DNA of 64,000 nt from Kitasatospora cineracea (GCF_003751605.1 NZ_RJVJ01000001.1:3472001-3536000), one strand, 5' to 3'. Positions 7,321 through 16,961 are shown, counted from the stretch's first letter. The notes: generated by a model not told the origin, from the letters alone. Numbers and translations: made by a program.

Positions 7321-9849
7321 TCACCTGCGCGGGTTGGCCCGGCGGGTGGGTTCCGCCGTGGTGGGGTCCTCGGGCCAGGGGTGGCGGGGGTAGCGGCCGC
7401 GGAGGTCGGCCCGGACGGCGGGGTAGCCGGTGTGCCAGAAGGCGGCCAGGTCGCCGGTGACGGCGGCCGGGCGGCCGGCGGGGGAGAGCAGGTGGACGGT
7501 GAGCGGGACGCGGCCGCCGGCCAGGGCGGGGGCGGCGGACCAGCCGAACAGCTCCTGGAGCTTGACGGCGAGGACCGGCCGCTCGGGGTCGCTCGCGTAG
7601 TCGACCCGGATCCGGCTGCCGCTGGGGACGGTGATCCGCTCCGGGGCGAGCTCGTCCAGCCGTCCGGCCTGGCCGCTCGCCCAGGGCAGCAGGCGCGGCA
7701 GGGCGGCGGCGGTGTCGATCCGTTCGAGGTCGGCGCGGCGGCGGGCCCGGGAGAGCTCGGGTTCCAGCCACCGGTCGGCGGCGGCCAGCAGCGCGGGGTC
7801 GTCGACGTCCGGCCACGGGTCGCCGACCGTCCGGTGCAGGAAGGCGAGCCGTTCGCGCAGCCCGCTCGCGGCGGGCGGCCAGGTCAGCAGCGCCGAGACG
7901 CCCTCCCGTTCGAGGCCGTCCAGCAGCGCGGCCCGCAGCAGCGCCGGGTCGGGGGCGGCGAGCGGGGCGGCGGCCAGTTCGATCGCCCCCAGCGCCTCCA
8001 CCCGGCGGGAGGTCACCTCGCGCTGCCGGGCCGACCAGTGCACCTCCTCGCGGGCGGTCAGCAGCGGCCCGGCCGCCCGCCGGGCGGTCGCCTCGTCCAC
8101 CGCGACCGCCCGCAGCACCCGCGCGGACGGCGACCCGGCGGGCCGGTCGGCAACCGCGACGGCCAGCCACCCGCCGGCCGGCAGCCGCGTCCCCGGCGGC
8201 AGCTGGGCGGCCGTCCCGGACGCCATCAGGTACGCGCCGTCCCCGCCCTCCCGGGCCCGCGCCACCCGCTCCGGGTACGCCAGCCCGACCACCAGCCCGG
8301 CCGCGACGGCGTCGGACGGCCCGGAGGACCCGCTGCCGGCCCCCTCGTCGGACCCGGAGGGCAGCGCGCGTTCGAGGCGGCGGGCCTCGTCCTTCCAGCG
8401 GCGGGCGTACGGGTCGGCGGGGGAGCGGCGGACGGTGCGGTGGATCTCGGCCAGGTCGTCGCCGAGGGCGCGCGGCGGCTCCTCGGAGAGCAGGGCGACG
8501 AGTTCGGCGGCGCGGCGCGGCCCGACCGCGGGGGCGCCGTCGAGCAGCGCGCGGGCCAGGCGGGGGTGCAGGCCGGTGCGGGCGATGGCGCGGCCGCGGT
8601 CGGTGGGGCGGCCCGCCTCGTCGACGGCGGCCAGGGCGCGCAGCACGTCGCGGGCGGCGGCCATCGCCCCGGCCGGCGGCGGGTCGGGCAGGGTGAGGCC
8701 GGCGGCGTCGGGGTCGCCCCAGCAGGCGGCCTGCAGGGCGAAGGAGGTGAGGTCGGCGAGCGCGATCTCGGGGGTGGGGAAGCGGGCGGCGCGGGCGTCC
8801 TCGGCCTCGGCCCAGCACCGGTAGACGGTGCCGGGGGCCTCGCGCCCGGCCCGGCCGGCCCGCTGCCGGGCGGCGGCCAGCGAGGTGCGGACGGTGACCA
8901 GCGCGGACAGGCCGCGGGCGTGGTCGGTGCGCGGTTCCCTGGTCAGCCCGGAGTCGACCACCACCCGCACGCCCGGCACGGTCAGCGAGGACTCGGCGAC
9001 CGAGGTGGCCAGCACCACCCGCCGCCGCTCCCCGGCGGCCAGCGCCGCGTCCTGCACGGCCTGCGGCGCCTGCCCGTGCAGTGGCAGCACCTCGACCCCG
9101 TCCGGGGACAACTGCCCGGCCACCCGGGCGATCTCGCCGACACCGGGCAGGAAGCACAGCACGTCGCCGTCCCGCTCGGCCAGCGCCCGGCGGACCGTCG
9201 CCGCGACGTGCGCCAGCAGCGCCGGGTCGACCTTCGTGCCGTGCGGCGGGCGGACGGCCGACGGCGGCGGCGCCCACACCGTCTCCACCGGGTGCGAGAC
9301 GCCCGCGGCGGCCACCACCGGTGCGCCGCCCAGCAGTTCGGCCCAGGCCGCGGTGTCGGCGGTCGCCGAGGCCAGCAGCAGCCGCAGTTCGGGGCGGAGC
9401 GCGGCCCGGACGTCCAGCAGGAAGGCCAGCGCGGTGTCGGCGTCCAGGTGCCGCTCGTGGCACTCGTCGAGCACCACCGCGTCCACGCCCGGCAGTTCGG
9501 GGTCGCGCTGCAGGCGCTGCAGCAGGACGCCGGTGGTGACCACCTCGACCCGGGTGCCGGGCCCGGCCCTCCGCTCGCCGCGCACCGTGAACCCGACCGT
9601 GGCGCCGACCGGCTCCTCCAGCAGCCAGGCCATCCGCCGGGCCGCCGCCCGCACCGCGAGCCGGCGCGGTTCGGCGACCAGCACCCGGCGGGGCGCGCCG
9701 CCGAGCAGCCCGGCCAGGGCCAGCGGCACCAGGGTGGTCTTGCCGGTGCCGGGCGGCGCGGACAGCACCGCCGCGCCGCTGCCGTCCAGCGCCGCGGCCA
9801 GCTCGGGGAGCACCGCGGCGACCGGCAGTCCGAGCCCCCCGGGACGCAC
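7321..9849 (-). CDS. hrpB: ATP-dependent helicase HrpB
   Basis: DEAH-type (DExH) helicase of about 842 residues, the normal length for HrpB. Motif I is SAPPGTGKTT near the N-terminus, motif II is LDECHER, motif III is the SAT in LLASATAD, and motif VI is QRAGRAGREAPGTVYR. The C-terminal half is the HrpB-specific region. The GTG at 9849 lies six bases after the stop of the upstream methyltransferase gene, so the two are probably cotranscribed and translationally linked; no ATG exists nearby. In other bacteria HrpB is an RNA or nucleic-acid helicase with little-defined substrate. The gene converges with the acetyltransferase, with only seven bases between stops. Confidence 0.93.
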   Translation of the reverse strand: MRPGGLGLPVAAVLPELAAALDGSGAAVLSAPPGTGKTTLVPLALAGLLGGAPRRVLVAEPRRLAVRAAARRMAWLLEEPVGATVGFTVRGERRAGPGTRVEVVTTGVLLQRLQRDPELPGVDAVVLDECHERHLDADTALAFLLDVRAALRPELRLLLASATADTAAWAELLGGAPVVAAAGVSHPVETVWAPPPSAVRPPHGTKVDPALLAHVAATVRRALAERDGDVLCFLPGVGEIARVAGQLSPDGVEVLPLHGQAPQAVQDAALAAGERRRVVLATSVAESSLTVPGVRVVVDSGLTREPRTDHARGLSALVTVRTSLAAARQRAGRAGREAPGTVYRCWAEAEDARAARFPTPEIALADLTSFALQAACWGDPDAAGLTLPDPPPAGAMAAARDVLRALAAVDEAGRPTDRGRAIARTGLHPRLARALLDGAPAVGPRRAAELVALLSEEPPRALGDDLAEIHRTVRRSPADPYARRWKDEARRLERALPSGSDEGAGSGSSGPSDAVAAGLVVGLAYPERVARAREGGDGAYLMASGTAAQLPPGTRLPAGGWLAVAVADRPAGSPSARVLRAVAVDEATARRAAGPLLTAREEVHWSARQREVTSRRVEALGAIELAAAPLAAPDPALLRAALLDGLEREGVSALLTWPPAASGLRERLAFLHRTVGDPWPDVDDPALLAAADRWLEPELSRARRRADLERIDTAAALPRLLPWASGQAGRLDELAPERITVPSGSRIRVDYASDPERPVLAVKLQELFGWSAAPALAGGRVPLTVHLLSPAGRPAAVTGDLAAFWHTGYPAVRADLRGRYPRHPWPEDPTTAEPTRRANPRR

Positions 9850-9854
9850 CGCGG

Positions 9855-10778
9855 TCAGCCGTTCCGGCGGGCGACGAAGATCGCCGTGCCGGGGATGTGC
9901 TCGCCGCGCAGCGGGCTCCAGCCGCCCCACTCCTGCTCCAACCCCTCCGGCCACTCCGGCTCGACCAGGTCCAGCAGCGCGAACCCGGCCGCGACCAGCT
10001 CCCGCACCCGGTCGCCCAGCGTCCGGTGGTGCTCGACGTAGGTGGCGACGCCCTGCTCGTCCTGCTCGACGTACGGGGTGCGGTCGAAGTACGAGGAGGT
10101 GGCGGTCAGCCCCTCCACCCCCGGCTCGTCCGGGAACGCCCAGCGGATCGGGTGCGTCACCGAGAACACCCACCGCCCGCCCGGCCGCAGCACCCGGTGC
10201 ACCTCGCGCATCAGCCGCCCGGTGTCGGCGCTGAACGGCACCGCGCCGTACGCCGAGCACGCGTGGTCGAACGAGCCGTCCGCGAACGGCAGCGCCGAGG
10301 CGTCGGCCTGCACCACGGCGACGGGCTCCAGCCCGCGGCCGAGGTCGATCCGGCGCGAGTGCTGCAACTGCCGGTAGGAGATGTCCAGTGCGACCGGGCG
10401 CGCGCCCCGGGCGGCCAGCCAGCGCGAGCACTGGGCGGCGCCCGAGCCGATCTCCAGCACGTCCGCGCCCTCGAGTTCGGCCGGGTCGCCGAGCAGCCGC
10501 GCCTCGGCCTCGTCCACGCCCTCGGGGCACCAGGTGAACCGGTCGTCGCCGAGGAACTCCCCGTGCTCGTCCTGGTAGTCGTCCGCGTTCCGGTCCCACC
10601 AGTGCCGGCTGGCCCGGCTCGACTCCTGCTCCCCGGCCTCCCGCCGCAGCGCCTCGTCGCCGTCCTCCTCCCCGTCCGCCGACTGCGGAACGGAGGGCAC
10701 GTCGTAGCCGGACGGGTCGTACCCGCCGGGCTCGTCGTCGCGGGGCTCGTCGGGACCGGGGGCGGTGGAGTGGGTCAT
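9855..10778 (-). CDS. Class I SAM-dependent methyltransferase
   Basis: A 307-residue methyltransferase. After a 75-residue acidic, Pro/Gly-rich leader (probably disordered) comes the Rossmann-type motif I, VLEIGSGAAQCSRWLAARG, followed by VALDISY (motif post I) and the strand with FADGSFDHACSAYGAVPF. The pattern RLMREVHRVLRPGGRW is typical of methyltransferase family 11/25 enzymes. Substrate is unknown. I placed the start at the ATG at 10778; a GTG four codons upstream at 10790 is also possible and neither has a strong ribosome site. It is followed directly by hrpB. Confidence 0.85.
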   Translation of the reverse strand: MTHSTAPGPDEPRDDEPGGYDPSGYDVPSVPQSADGEEDGDEALRREAGEQESSRASRHWWDRNADDYQDEHGEFLGDDRFTWCPEGVDEAEARLLGDPAELEGADVLEIGSGAAQCSRWLAARGARPVALDISYRQLQHSRRIDLGRGLEPVAVVQADASALPFADGSFDHACSAYGAVPFSADTGRLMREVHRVLRPGGRWVFSVTHPIRWAFPDEPGVEGLTATSSYFDRTPYVEQDEQGVATYVEHHRTLGDRVRELVAAGFALLDLVEPEWPEGLEQEWGGWSPLRGEHIPGTAIFVARRNG

Positions 10779-10961
10779 GGAATCCGTCACGTAGGCTATG
10801 GGCTTGCGGAAGCGCCGCTGCCGCGGAGCCGGCCCTGTACGGGGACCGGGTCGGGCGGTGGCATTCGGGGTAGGGCCGCTGCTCCTGGTCGGTGCGAGAA
10901 GCGCCGTTGGAGGATATGGCCTGATCCGTCCCGGCCTCTACCGGTCTCGTCGGCTTCGACG

Positions 10962-10990
10962 TTGACCGTGCCGGGGTGTCCCCGTATGCT
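10962..10990 (+). promoter_or_regulatory. Housekeeping-type promoter for rpsA
   Basis: TTGACC at 10962-10967 and TATGCT at 10985-10990 are separated by exactly 17 bases, a close match to the vegetative sigma-70-like promoter of actinobacteria. It points toward rpsA and predicts a long leader of roughly 210 bases. The rest of the 431-base gap from 10779 to 11209 holds no gene I can support. Confidence 0.7.
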
Positions 10991-11209
10991 ACAAGTTGCG
11001 CTGCGGGCCTGCGCGCCTCGGACGGAGCAGGTCGCGCTCGCATCTGTCGAAGACCCCACGGTCGTCAGACGGACGCCGGGATCCTCTGCTGGTATGGGGA
11101 TTCTTCCGGTGGGCCGTTCTCTGGCCTGTACGGCTTTCGGTGGGAGCGATCAGGGCCCCCCGCGTGGCATTACCTACGACTTCATGTCCGTACCGGAGCC
11201 CTTTTCCTA

Positions 11210-12700
11210 ATGACGAGCCCCACCGACACCTCTGTCAGCACCACCCCGCAGGTCGCGGTCAACGACATCGGCGACGCGGACGCGTTCCTCGCCGCGATCG
11301 ACGAGACCATCAAGTACTTCAACGATGGCGACATCGTCGAGGGCATCATCGTGAAGGTCGACCGTGACGAGGTGCTCCTCGACATCGGTTACAAGACCGA
11401 GGGTGTCATCCCCTCCCGCGAGCTCTCGATCAAGCACGACGTTGACCCGCACGAGGTCGTCAAGGTCGGCGACGAGATCGAGGCCCTGGTTCTCCAGAAG
11501 GAGGACAAGGAGGGTCGCCTCATCCTGTCCAAGAAGCGTGCGCAGTACGAGCGCGCCTGGGGCACGATCGAGAAGATCAAGGAAGAGGACGGCATCGTCA
11601 CCGGTACCGTCATCGAGGTCGTCAAGGGTGGTCTCATCCTCGACATCGGCCTCCGCGGCTTCCTCCCGGCCTCGCTGGTCGAGATGCGCCGCGTCCGCGA
11701 CCTCCAGCCCTACGTGGGCAAGGAGCTCGAGGCGAAGATCATCGAGCTGGACAAGAACCGCAACAACGTGGTCCTGTCCCGCCGCGCCTGGCTGGAGCAG
11801 ACCCAGAGCGAGGTCCGCCAGACCTTCCTCACCACCCTGCAGAAGGGCCAGGTGCGCTCCGGCGTCGTCTCCTCGATCGTCAACTTCGGTGCGTTCGTCG
11901 ACCTCGGCGGCGTCGACGGTCTGGTGCACGTCTCCGAGCTGTCCTGGAAGCACATCGACCACCCGAACGAGGTTGTCGAGGTCGGCCAGGAGGTCACCGT
12001 CGAGGTTCTCGACGTGGACATGGACCGCGAGCGCGTCTCCCTGTCGCTGAAGGCGACCCAGGAGGACCCGTGGCAGCAGTTCGCCCGGACCCACCAGATC
12101 TCGCAGGTCGTCCCGGGTAAGGTCACCAAGCTGGTTCCGTTCGGTGCGTTCGTCCGCGTGGACGAGGGCATCGAGGGCCTGGTCCACATCTCCGAGCTGG
12201 CCGAGCGCCACGTCGAGATCCCGGAGCAGGTCGTCCAGGTCGGCGACGAGATCTTCGTCAAGGTCATCGACATCGACCTCGAGCGCCGCCGCATCAGCCT
12301 CTCGCTGAAGCAGGCCAACGAGTCCCTCGGTGCCGACCCGGCGTCGGTCGAGTTCGACCCGACCCTGTACGGCATGGCCGCGTCCTACGACGACCAGGGC
12401 AACTACATCTACCCGGAGGGCTTCGACCCCGAGGCGAACGACTGGCTGCCCGGCTTCGAGAAGCAGCGCGAGGAGTGGGAGCGGCAGTACGCCGAGGCCC
12501 AGTCCCGCTTCGAGCAGCACCAGGCCCAGGTCATCAAGTCCCGCGAGGCCGACGCCGCCGCTGCGGCCGAGGCCGGCGAGGAGGCCCCGGTGTCCGGTGG
12601 CGGCTCGTACTCCTCCAGCAGCGACGAGGGCTCCGGCGCGCTCGCCTCGGACGAGGCCCTGGCCGCGCTCCGCGAGAAGCTGGCCGGCGGCCAGAGCTGA
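11210..12700 (+). CDS. rpsA: 30S ribosomal protein S1
   Basis: Ribosomal protein that holds mRNA on the 30S subunit, 496 residues, the actinobacterial length with four S1 (OB-fold) domains. The domains lie at about residues 37-105, 123-188, 209-277 and 294-363; repeats are seen as VLLDIGYKTEGVIPSRE, LILDIGLRGFLPASLVE, SSIVNFGAFVDLGGVDGLVHVSEL and TKLVPFGAFVRVDEGIEGLVHISEL. The C-terminus is a Ser/Gly/Glu-rich tail. Codon use is less biased to C at third positions than neighbours (many GTT and GGT codons), typical of a highly expressed gene here. GGAG stands eleven bases before the ATG, longer than usual. The gene has its own promoter and a strong terminator. Confidence 0.97.
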   Translation: MTSPTDTSVSTTPQVAVNDIGDADAFLAAIDETIKYFNDGDIVEGIIVKVDRDEVLLDIGYKTEGVIPSRELSIKHDVDPHEVVKVGDEIEALVLQKEDKEGRLILSKKRAQYERAWGTIEKIKEEDGIVTGTVIEVVKGGLILDIGLRGFLPASLVEMRRVRDLQPYVGKELEAKIIELDKNRNNVVLSRRAWLEQTQSEVRQTFLTTLQKGQVRSGVVSSIVNFGAFVDLGGVDGLVHVSELSWKHIDHPNEVVEVGQEVTVEVLDVDMDRERVSLSLKATQEDPWQQFARTHQISQVVPGKVTKLVPFGAFVRVDEGIEGLVHISELAERHVEIPEQVVQVGDEIFVKVIDIDLERRRISLSLKQANESLGADPASVEFDPTLYGMAASYDDQGNYIYPEGFDPEANDWLPGFEKQREEWERQYAEAQSRFEQHQAQVIKSREADAAAAAEAGEEAPVSGGGSYSSSSDEGSGALASDEALAALREKLAGGQS

Positions 12701-12744
12701 AGCTCTGCGCTTCGGCAGCTGCCTAGCTGACTGAGCCGACTGAC

Positions 12745-12791
12745 AGCGACCCCCCGTTCCAGGGTTTCCCTGGGCGGGGGGTCGCTGTTTT
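12745..12791 (+). terminator. Rho-independent terminator of rpsA
   Basis: A 12-bp perfect stem, AGCGACCCCCCG at 12745-12756 and CGGGGGGTCGCT at 12775-12786, encloses a nested 6-bp stem (CCAGGG-TTT-CCCTGG) and is followed by GTTTTG. It is the clearest terminator in the window. Confidence 0.9.
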
Positions 12792-12884
12792 GCTGCCCGC
12801 CCGCCTGCGCGCCCGTGCTGGCGGGCGGGGGTGGGGTGAGCGGGGCGTGGTGCTTAAGTGGCGTTTATGTGAAGGGAATTGTGA

Positions 12885-12897
12885 GATGAGGCTCATC
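12885..12897. promoter_or_regulatory. Palindromic operator candidate upstream of the MMPL gene
   Basis: GATGAG-G-CTCATC is a perfect 13-bp palindrome 67 bases before the transporter start. A second small inverted repeat, CGTCC at 12897-12901 and GGACG at 12909-12913, abuts it. Sites like this in front of RND/MMPL pumps are usually bound by TetR- or MarR-type repressors, but no regulator gene is adjacent. Confidence 0.35.
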
Positions 12898-12963
12898 GTC
12901 CGTCTATAGGACGAAAGCGAAGTCGCACATACATTGAGGGGACTTGTCCGAAAGGCTCCCCGC

Positions 12964-15168
12964 ATGCGCAGCTCCCGCTCCACCGCAGCAGAGGTCCAGG
13001 TTTCCCAGGTTTCCGGTCGGTTGGCCGCGCTGGGGCGAGTGTGTTTCCGGCACCGGCGTTGGGTGCTGGCGTTCTGGGCGCTGGTGCTCGCGGTGGGGGT
13101 GGTGTTCGGCGGGCGGGTGTTCGAGGGGTCGGTGGCGGCGACCGGGAGCGGCGGCTCGGAGTCGGCGGCGGGGACGGCGGTGGTGCAGGCCGCGGATCCG
13201 GTGCAGGGCACGGTGACGGCGGTGGTGGACGGGCCGGCCGTCGACGGGGCCGGGGTGAAGGCGGCGGTCGAGCGGGCGAGCGCGGAGGTGGCGAAGCTGC
13301 CGGGCGTGGTCTCGGTGGCGGACACGTACGCGTCGGGCGGGCAGTTGACCGCGAGCGATGGCAAGGCGTCGCTGGTGAGCGTGCGGATGGCGGACGGGTC
13401 GACGCCGAAGCAGCTGGCGGCGGTGACCGACCGGCTGGAGGCGATCGACGCGGACGGGGCGCACACCGTGGTCGGCGGCGACCTGGTGCTGCAGCAGGAG
13501 GTGAAGGACCAGACCGCGAAGGACACCCGGTTCGGCGAGATCGTGACGCTGCCGCTGACCCTGGTCGTGATGGTGCTGGTGTTCGGCGGGCTGGCCGCGG
13601 CGGGGCTGCCGGGGATCGGGGCGATCGCCTCGGTGGGCGGGGCGCTGCTGGCGATGTTCGGGTTCAGCAAGCTGATGGACATCGACACCTCGGTGCTGCC
13701 GATCGCCACGGTGCTGGGCCTGGGCCTGTCGATCGACTACGCGCTGCTGATGGTGAACCGGTTCCGGGAGGAGCGCGGCCACGGCGCGGACATCGCGCAG
13801 GCGGTGGAACGGACGGCGGCGACGGCCGGCCGGACGGTGGCGTTCTCGGGGCTGACGGTGGCGGTCGCGCTGAGCGGGCTGTTCGTGTTCACCAGTCCGG
13901 TGTTCCGGGCGGTCGCGGTGGCGGGCGTGAGCGTGGTGGTGATCGCGGTGGCGGCGGCGCTGACGCTGGTGCCGGCGCTGCTGGGCTTCATGGGGCGACG
14001 GATCAAGGCGCCGTCCGCGCCGGTCCCGGACGAGGGGTTCTTCTCCCGGACGGTGCGCCGGGTGCAGCGCCGGGCGGTGCCGGTGATGCTGGCGTGCGTG
14101 GCGCTGCTGCTGGCGGCGGGGGCGCCTTTCCTGGGCTCGCACTTCCGCAACTCGGGCGCCGACGTGCTGCCGAAGAGCTTCGCGTCCCGGCAGGTCGCGG
14201 AGACGGTCGAGGCGCGCTTCCCCGGCCAGGTGCCGGCGGCGGTGCAGGTGGTCGTCGAGGGGACGGCGCAGCAGGCGCAGGAGTACGCGGACACCGTGGT
14301 GGCGAAGCTGCCGGGGGTGGCCGGGGTGCGGGCGGTGTCGCCGGTCTCGGACCGGGTGCAGACCGTGGACGTGCTGGTGAAGGGCGACCCGCAGGGCGCG
14401 GAGGCGAAGCGGGTGGTGGGCGGGCTGCGCGCGGAGCGCGGCGGGCTGGACACGTACGTGACGGGCGACGCGGCGTCGCTGGTGGACTTCCAGCACGAGA
14501 TCGGCTCGCGCGGGCCGTGGGCGCTGGGGCTGGTCGCGGCGGGGACGCTGGTGCTGCTGTTCCTGATGACCGGGTCGGTGGTGCTGCCGGTGAAGGCGCT
14601 GCTGATGAACGTGCTGTCGCTGGGGGCGTCGCTGGGCGCGCTGACCCTGGTGTTCCAGCACGGGTACTTCAGTTCGCTGCTGGGGTTCACGCCGACCGGC
14701 GGCCTGGAGACGGTGATCCCGGTGCTGGTGTTCGCCTTCGCGTTCGGGTTGTCGATGGACTACGAGGTGTTCCTGCTGTCGCGGATCAAGGAGCTGCACG
14801 ACCAGGGCTACGACTGTGCGAAGTCGGTGGAGCTGGGCCTGCAGCGCAGCGGTCGGATCATCACCTCGGCCGGTTTGCTGATGGTGATCGTGTTCGCCGG
14901 GTTCGCGGCCGGGCAGATGCTGATGGTCAAGCAGATGGGCATCGCGCTGGCGGTGGCCGTCGCGGTGGACGCCACCCTGGTGCGCACCCTGCTGGTGCCC
15001 GCCACCATGACGCTGTTCGGCCGGCTCAACTGGTGGGCGCCCGCCCCGCTGCGCCGCCTGCACCGGATCGTCGGCCTGCACGAGAACGTCGAACTGCCGC
15101 CGCTGCGTCCCGTGGTGCTGCCCGCGCCGCGCCTGGTGAAACGGCGCGGGCTGGTGGGCGCGCCGTAG
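12964..15168 (+). CDS. MMPL/RND-superfamily transporter
   Basis: A 734-residue integral membrane protein with the duplicated MMPL layout: one membrane helix near residue 40, a large outer loop (about 60-180), five helices, a second helix-loop-helices unit and a basic C-terminal tail. The segment LGLGLSIDYALLMVNRFREE in the first half and FAFAFGLSMDYEVFLLSRIKE in the second are the proton-relay-type helices with the GhSxDYxxhhhxRhrEE pattern. The ATG at 12964 has AAGG eight bases upstream; a TTG at 12934 is a less likely alternative. Actinobacterial homologues export lipids, pigments or drugs; substrate is unknown. It is one of four such transporters in the window. Confidence 0.9.
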   Translation: MRSSRSTAAEVQVSQVSGRLAALGRVCFRHRRWVLAFWALVLAVGVVFGGRVFEGSVAATGSGGSESAAGTAVVQAADPVQGTVTAVVDGPAVDGAGVKAAVERASAEVAKLPGVVSVADTYASGGQLTASDGKASLVSVRMADGSTPKQLAAVTDRLEAIDADGAHTVVGGDLVLQQEVKDQTAKDTRFGEIVTLPLTLVVMVLVFGGLAAAGLPGIGAIASVGGALLAMFGFSKLMDIDTSVLPIATVLGLGLSIDYALLMVNRFREERGHGADIAQAVERTAATAGRTVAFSGLTVAVALSGLFVFTSPVFRAVAVAGVSVVVIAVAAALTLVPALLGFMGRRIKAPSAPVPDEGFFSRTVRRVQRRAVPVMLACVALLLAAGAPFLGSHFRNSGADVLPKSFASRQVAETVEARFPGQVPAAVQVVVEGTAQQAQEYADTVVAKLPGVAGVRAVSPVSDRVQTVDVLVKGDPQGAEAKRVVGGLRAERGGLDTYVTGDAASLVDFQHEIGSRGPWALGLVAAGTLVLLFLMTGSVVLPVKALLMNVLSLGASLGALTLVFQHGYFSSLLGFTPTGGLETVIPVLVFAFAFGLSMDYEVFLLSRIKELHDQGYDCAKSVELGLQRSGRIITSAGLLMVIVFAGFAAGQMLMVKQMGIALAVAVAVDATLVRTLLVPATMTLFGRLNWWAPAPLRRLHRIVGLHENVELPPLRPVVLPAPRLVKRRGLVGAP

Positions 15169-15189
15169 GGGCCCGTCCGGCGCCGGTCG

Positions 15190-15195
15190 TACGCT
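15190..15195 (+). promoter_or_regulatory. -10 box predicting a leaderless transcript
   Basis: TACGCT ends seven bases before the ATG of the hydrolase gene, and no ribosome site is present. This spacing places transcription start at or next to the start codon. The -35 region is not recognisable. Confidence 0.4.
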
Positions 15196-15202
15196 GGGCC
15201 GC

Positions 15203-15847
15203 ATGCGACTGACGAAGTTCGGCCACGCCTGCGTCCGGATCGAGCACGCCCAGGGGGCGGTGCTGATCGACCCCGGCATGTTCAGCGGGCCCGAGGTGGT
15301 GGCGGGCGTGAACGCCCTGCTGATCACCCACGAGCACGCCGACCACTTCACCGAGGGGCAGGTCCGGGCCGCCGTCGAGGCCAACCCGGGCCTGCGGGTG
15401 TACACCAACTCCTCGGTGGCCCGGCAGCTGGAGGGCATCGGCACGAAGGTGACGGTGGTCGGCGACGGCGACGCGTTCGACCTGGACGGGCTGCCGGTGA
15501 CGGTGCACGGCGAGTGGCACGCCGAGATCCACCCCGACATCCCGCGGATCCCGAACGTCGGCTTCCTGCTCGGCGCCCGGGCCTTCCACCCGGGCGACGC
15601 GCTGACCGTCCCGCCGGACACCGTCGACACCCTGCTGCTGCCGCTCGGCGCGCCCTGGCTGCGGGCCGGCGAGCTGGTCGACTACCTGCGCGACGCCCGG
15701 CCCCGGCAGGCGGTGGCGATCCACGAGGCGACGCTCAGCGAGGCCGGGCAGGCGATCCACGGACGGCTGCTCGGCCCGCAGGGCCCCGGCACCGGCGGCG
15801 TGGAGTACCGGACGCTGGCCGCCGGGGAGTCGCTCGAGATCGCCTGA
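15203..15847 (+). CDS. Metallo-beta-lactamase-fold hydrolase
   Basis: A 214-residue protein of the MBL-fold family near the UPF0173/UlaG-like group. It starts MRLTKFGHACVRIE, then LIDPGMF, and the metal-binding motif is THEHADHF, followed by later metal ligands in GEWHAEIHPD and a C-terminal histidine in AIHEATL. Proteins of this type hydrolyse phosphodiester or lactone bonds, and many are of unknown substrate. The start lacks a ribosome site but has a -10 box seven bases upstream, so translation is probably leaderless. It lies 34 bases after the MMPL gene and converges with the phosphodiesterase-like gene. Confidence 0.85.
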   Translation: MRLTKFGHACVRIEHAQGAVLIDPGMFSGPEVVAGVNALLITHEHADHFTEGQVRAAVEANPGLRVYTNSSVARQLEGIGTKVTVVGDGDAFDLDGLPVTVHGEWHAEIHPDIPRIPNVGFLLGARAFHPGDALTVPPDTVDTLLLPLGAPWLRAGELVDYLRDARPRQAVAIHEATLSEAGQAIHGRLLGPQGPGTGGVEYRTLAAGESLEIA

Positions 15848-15880
15848 ACCGCCGTGCGCGGGGCCGGAGCCGGCGTGCCG

Positions 15881-16765
15881 TCAGGAGACGGGCACCGGCG
15901 CGCTGGTGAACGGCCGCCCGTCGAGCGTCCAGTGCGGGTCCGGGACGATCTCCAGCGCCGCGTACACGTGCGCGGCCACGTCGGTGTGGTGCAGCGGGCC
16001 GAGCACCGGGGCGCCCGGGGTGATGCCGGGGCCGCGGGCGGCGATCCAGGCGGTGCGCTCCAGGGCGGTGCGTCCGCCGTGGCCGCCCGCGTCGACGTGG
16101 CCGTGGTCGGTGACCACGATGACCGTCCACTGCTCGTCGGGGTGGCCGGGGCGGGCCTCCAGCGCGGCGAGCAGGCGGCCGAGCCGGGCGTCGGCGGTCT
16201 CGATCGCCCGCCGGTAGTCCGCGCCGCAGCCCCGGAAGTGCGCGGTCTCGTCGACCGCGCCCAGGTAGACGAAGGACGCCTGCGGGTCGTCGTCCGAGCG
16301 GCCCAGCACGTACTCGGCCTCGGCGGTGACCCGCTCGTCGCACACCTCCCACGCCTCCGGGGTGTCCTCCAGGGGTGCGATGTACGCGAGCCGGCCGGGG
16401 GCGGCGAACAGCGGGCCGCCGTCGCGGGCCAGGAACAGCGGCTCCCAGCCGCCGGCCGCGAAGGTGCGGCGCCGGTGCGCCCCGGCCAGCCGGGTGGTGA
16501 AGTCCGGGAACACGTCGAGGCGGTGGCCGCCCAGGTGGTTGCCGTACACGCCGTGCTTGGCCGCGCCGACGCCGGTGGCGATGGTCGCCCAGCACGGGCC
16601 GGACATGGTCGGGGTGGCGTCGTCCACCTCGACGGGGGCGAGGAAGCCGGCCGCGGCCACCGCGTCCAGGTGCGGGGTGTGCACGGCGGGCAGCAGGTCG
16701 AGGCGGACGCCGTCGATGCCGACGACCAGGACGCGGCGCGGCCCGGCGGGCCAGGGGCTGGACAC
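15881..16765 (-). CDS. Alkaline phosphatase superfamily protein (phosphodiesterase/nucleotide pyrophosphatase-like)
   Basis: A 294-residue enzyme of the alkaline phosphatase superfamily. VVGIDGVRLDLL is the N-terminal metal-binding strand, and DDATPTMSGPCWATIATG holds the Thr/Ser nucleophile region. VTDHGHVDAGGHGG gives the second metal site. The set fits the type I phosphodiesterase/nucleotide pyrophosphatase family, which acts on nucleotides or phospholipid-like diesters; no signal peptide is visible, so the enzyme is probably cytoplasmic. The GTG at 16765 is chosen because AGGAG stands eight bases upstream; the open frame continues upstream with no homology. The 208 bases between it and coaE hold no other gene. 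Confidence 0.85.
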   Translation of the reverse strand: MSSPWPAGPRRVLVVGIDGVRLDLLPAVHTPHLDAVAAAGFLAPVEVDDATPTMSGPCWATIATGVGAAKHGVYGNHLGGHRLDVFPDFTTRLAGAHRRRTFAAGGWEPLFLARDGGPLFAAPGRLAYIAPLEDTPEAWEVCDERVTAEAEYVLGRSDDDPQASFVYLGAVDETAHFRGCGADYRRAIETADARLGRLLAALEARPGHPDEQWTVIVVTDHGHVDAGGHGGRTALERTAWIAARGPGITPGAPVLGPLHHTDVAAHVYAALEIVPDPHWTLDGRPFTSAPVPVS

Positions 16766-16961
16766 GGGGGTGCTCCTGCGGGGGACGGGTGAGGGTCTCC
16801 GACACCGTAGACGGCCGTCCGGCGCCCGGAATCCGGTCCGGACGACCCGGGCCGGGCGCCGCAAGGGGCGGCCGCCGGAGAGTTCCCGCGATGTTCGCCC
16901 GCCGTTCGTCCGCGCCGTTCGTCCCGGCCGGGGCCGCCGCGGCGAGGGCGGTACGGGCCGG

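Noticed and set aside
7381..10041. An 886-codon open frame antisense to hrpB
   Set aside because: Composition is Gly/Gln/Arg/His-rich with no domain, and hrpB on the other strand has all helicase motifs.
12904..15630. A 908-codon open frame antisense to the MMPL transporter
   Set aside because: It is rich in Arg, His and Gln as expected for the complement of hydrophobic codons, and has no domain.
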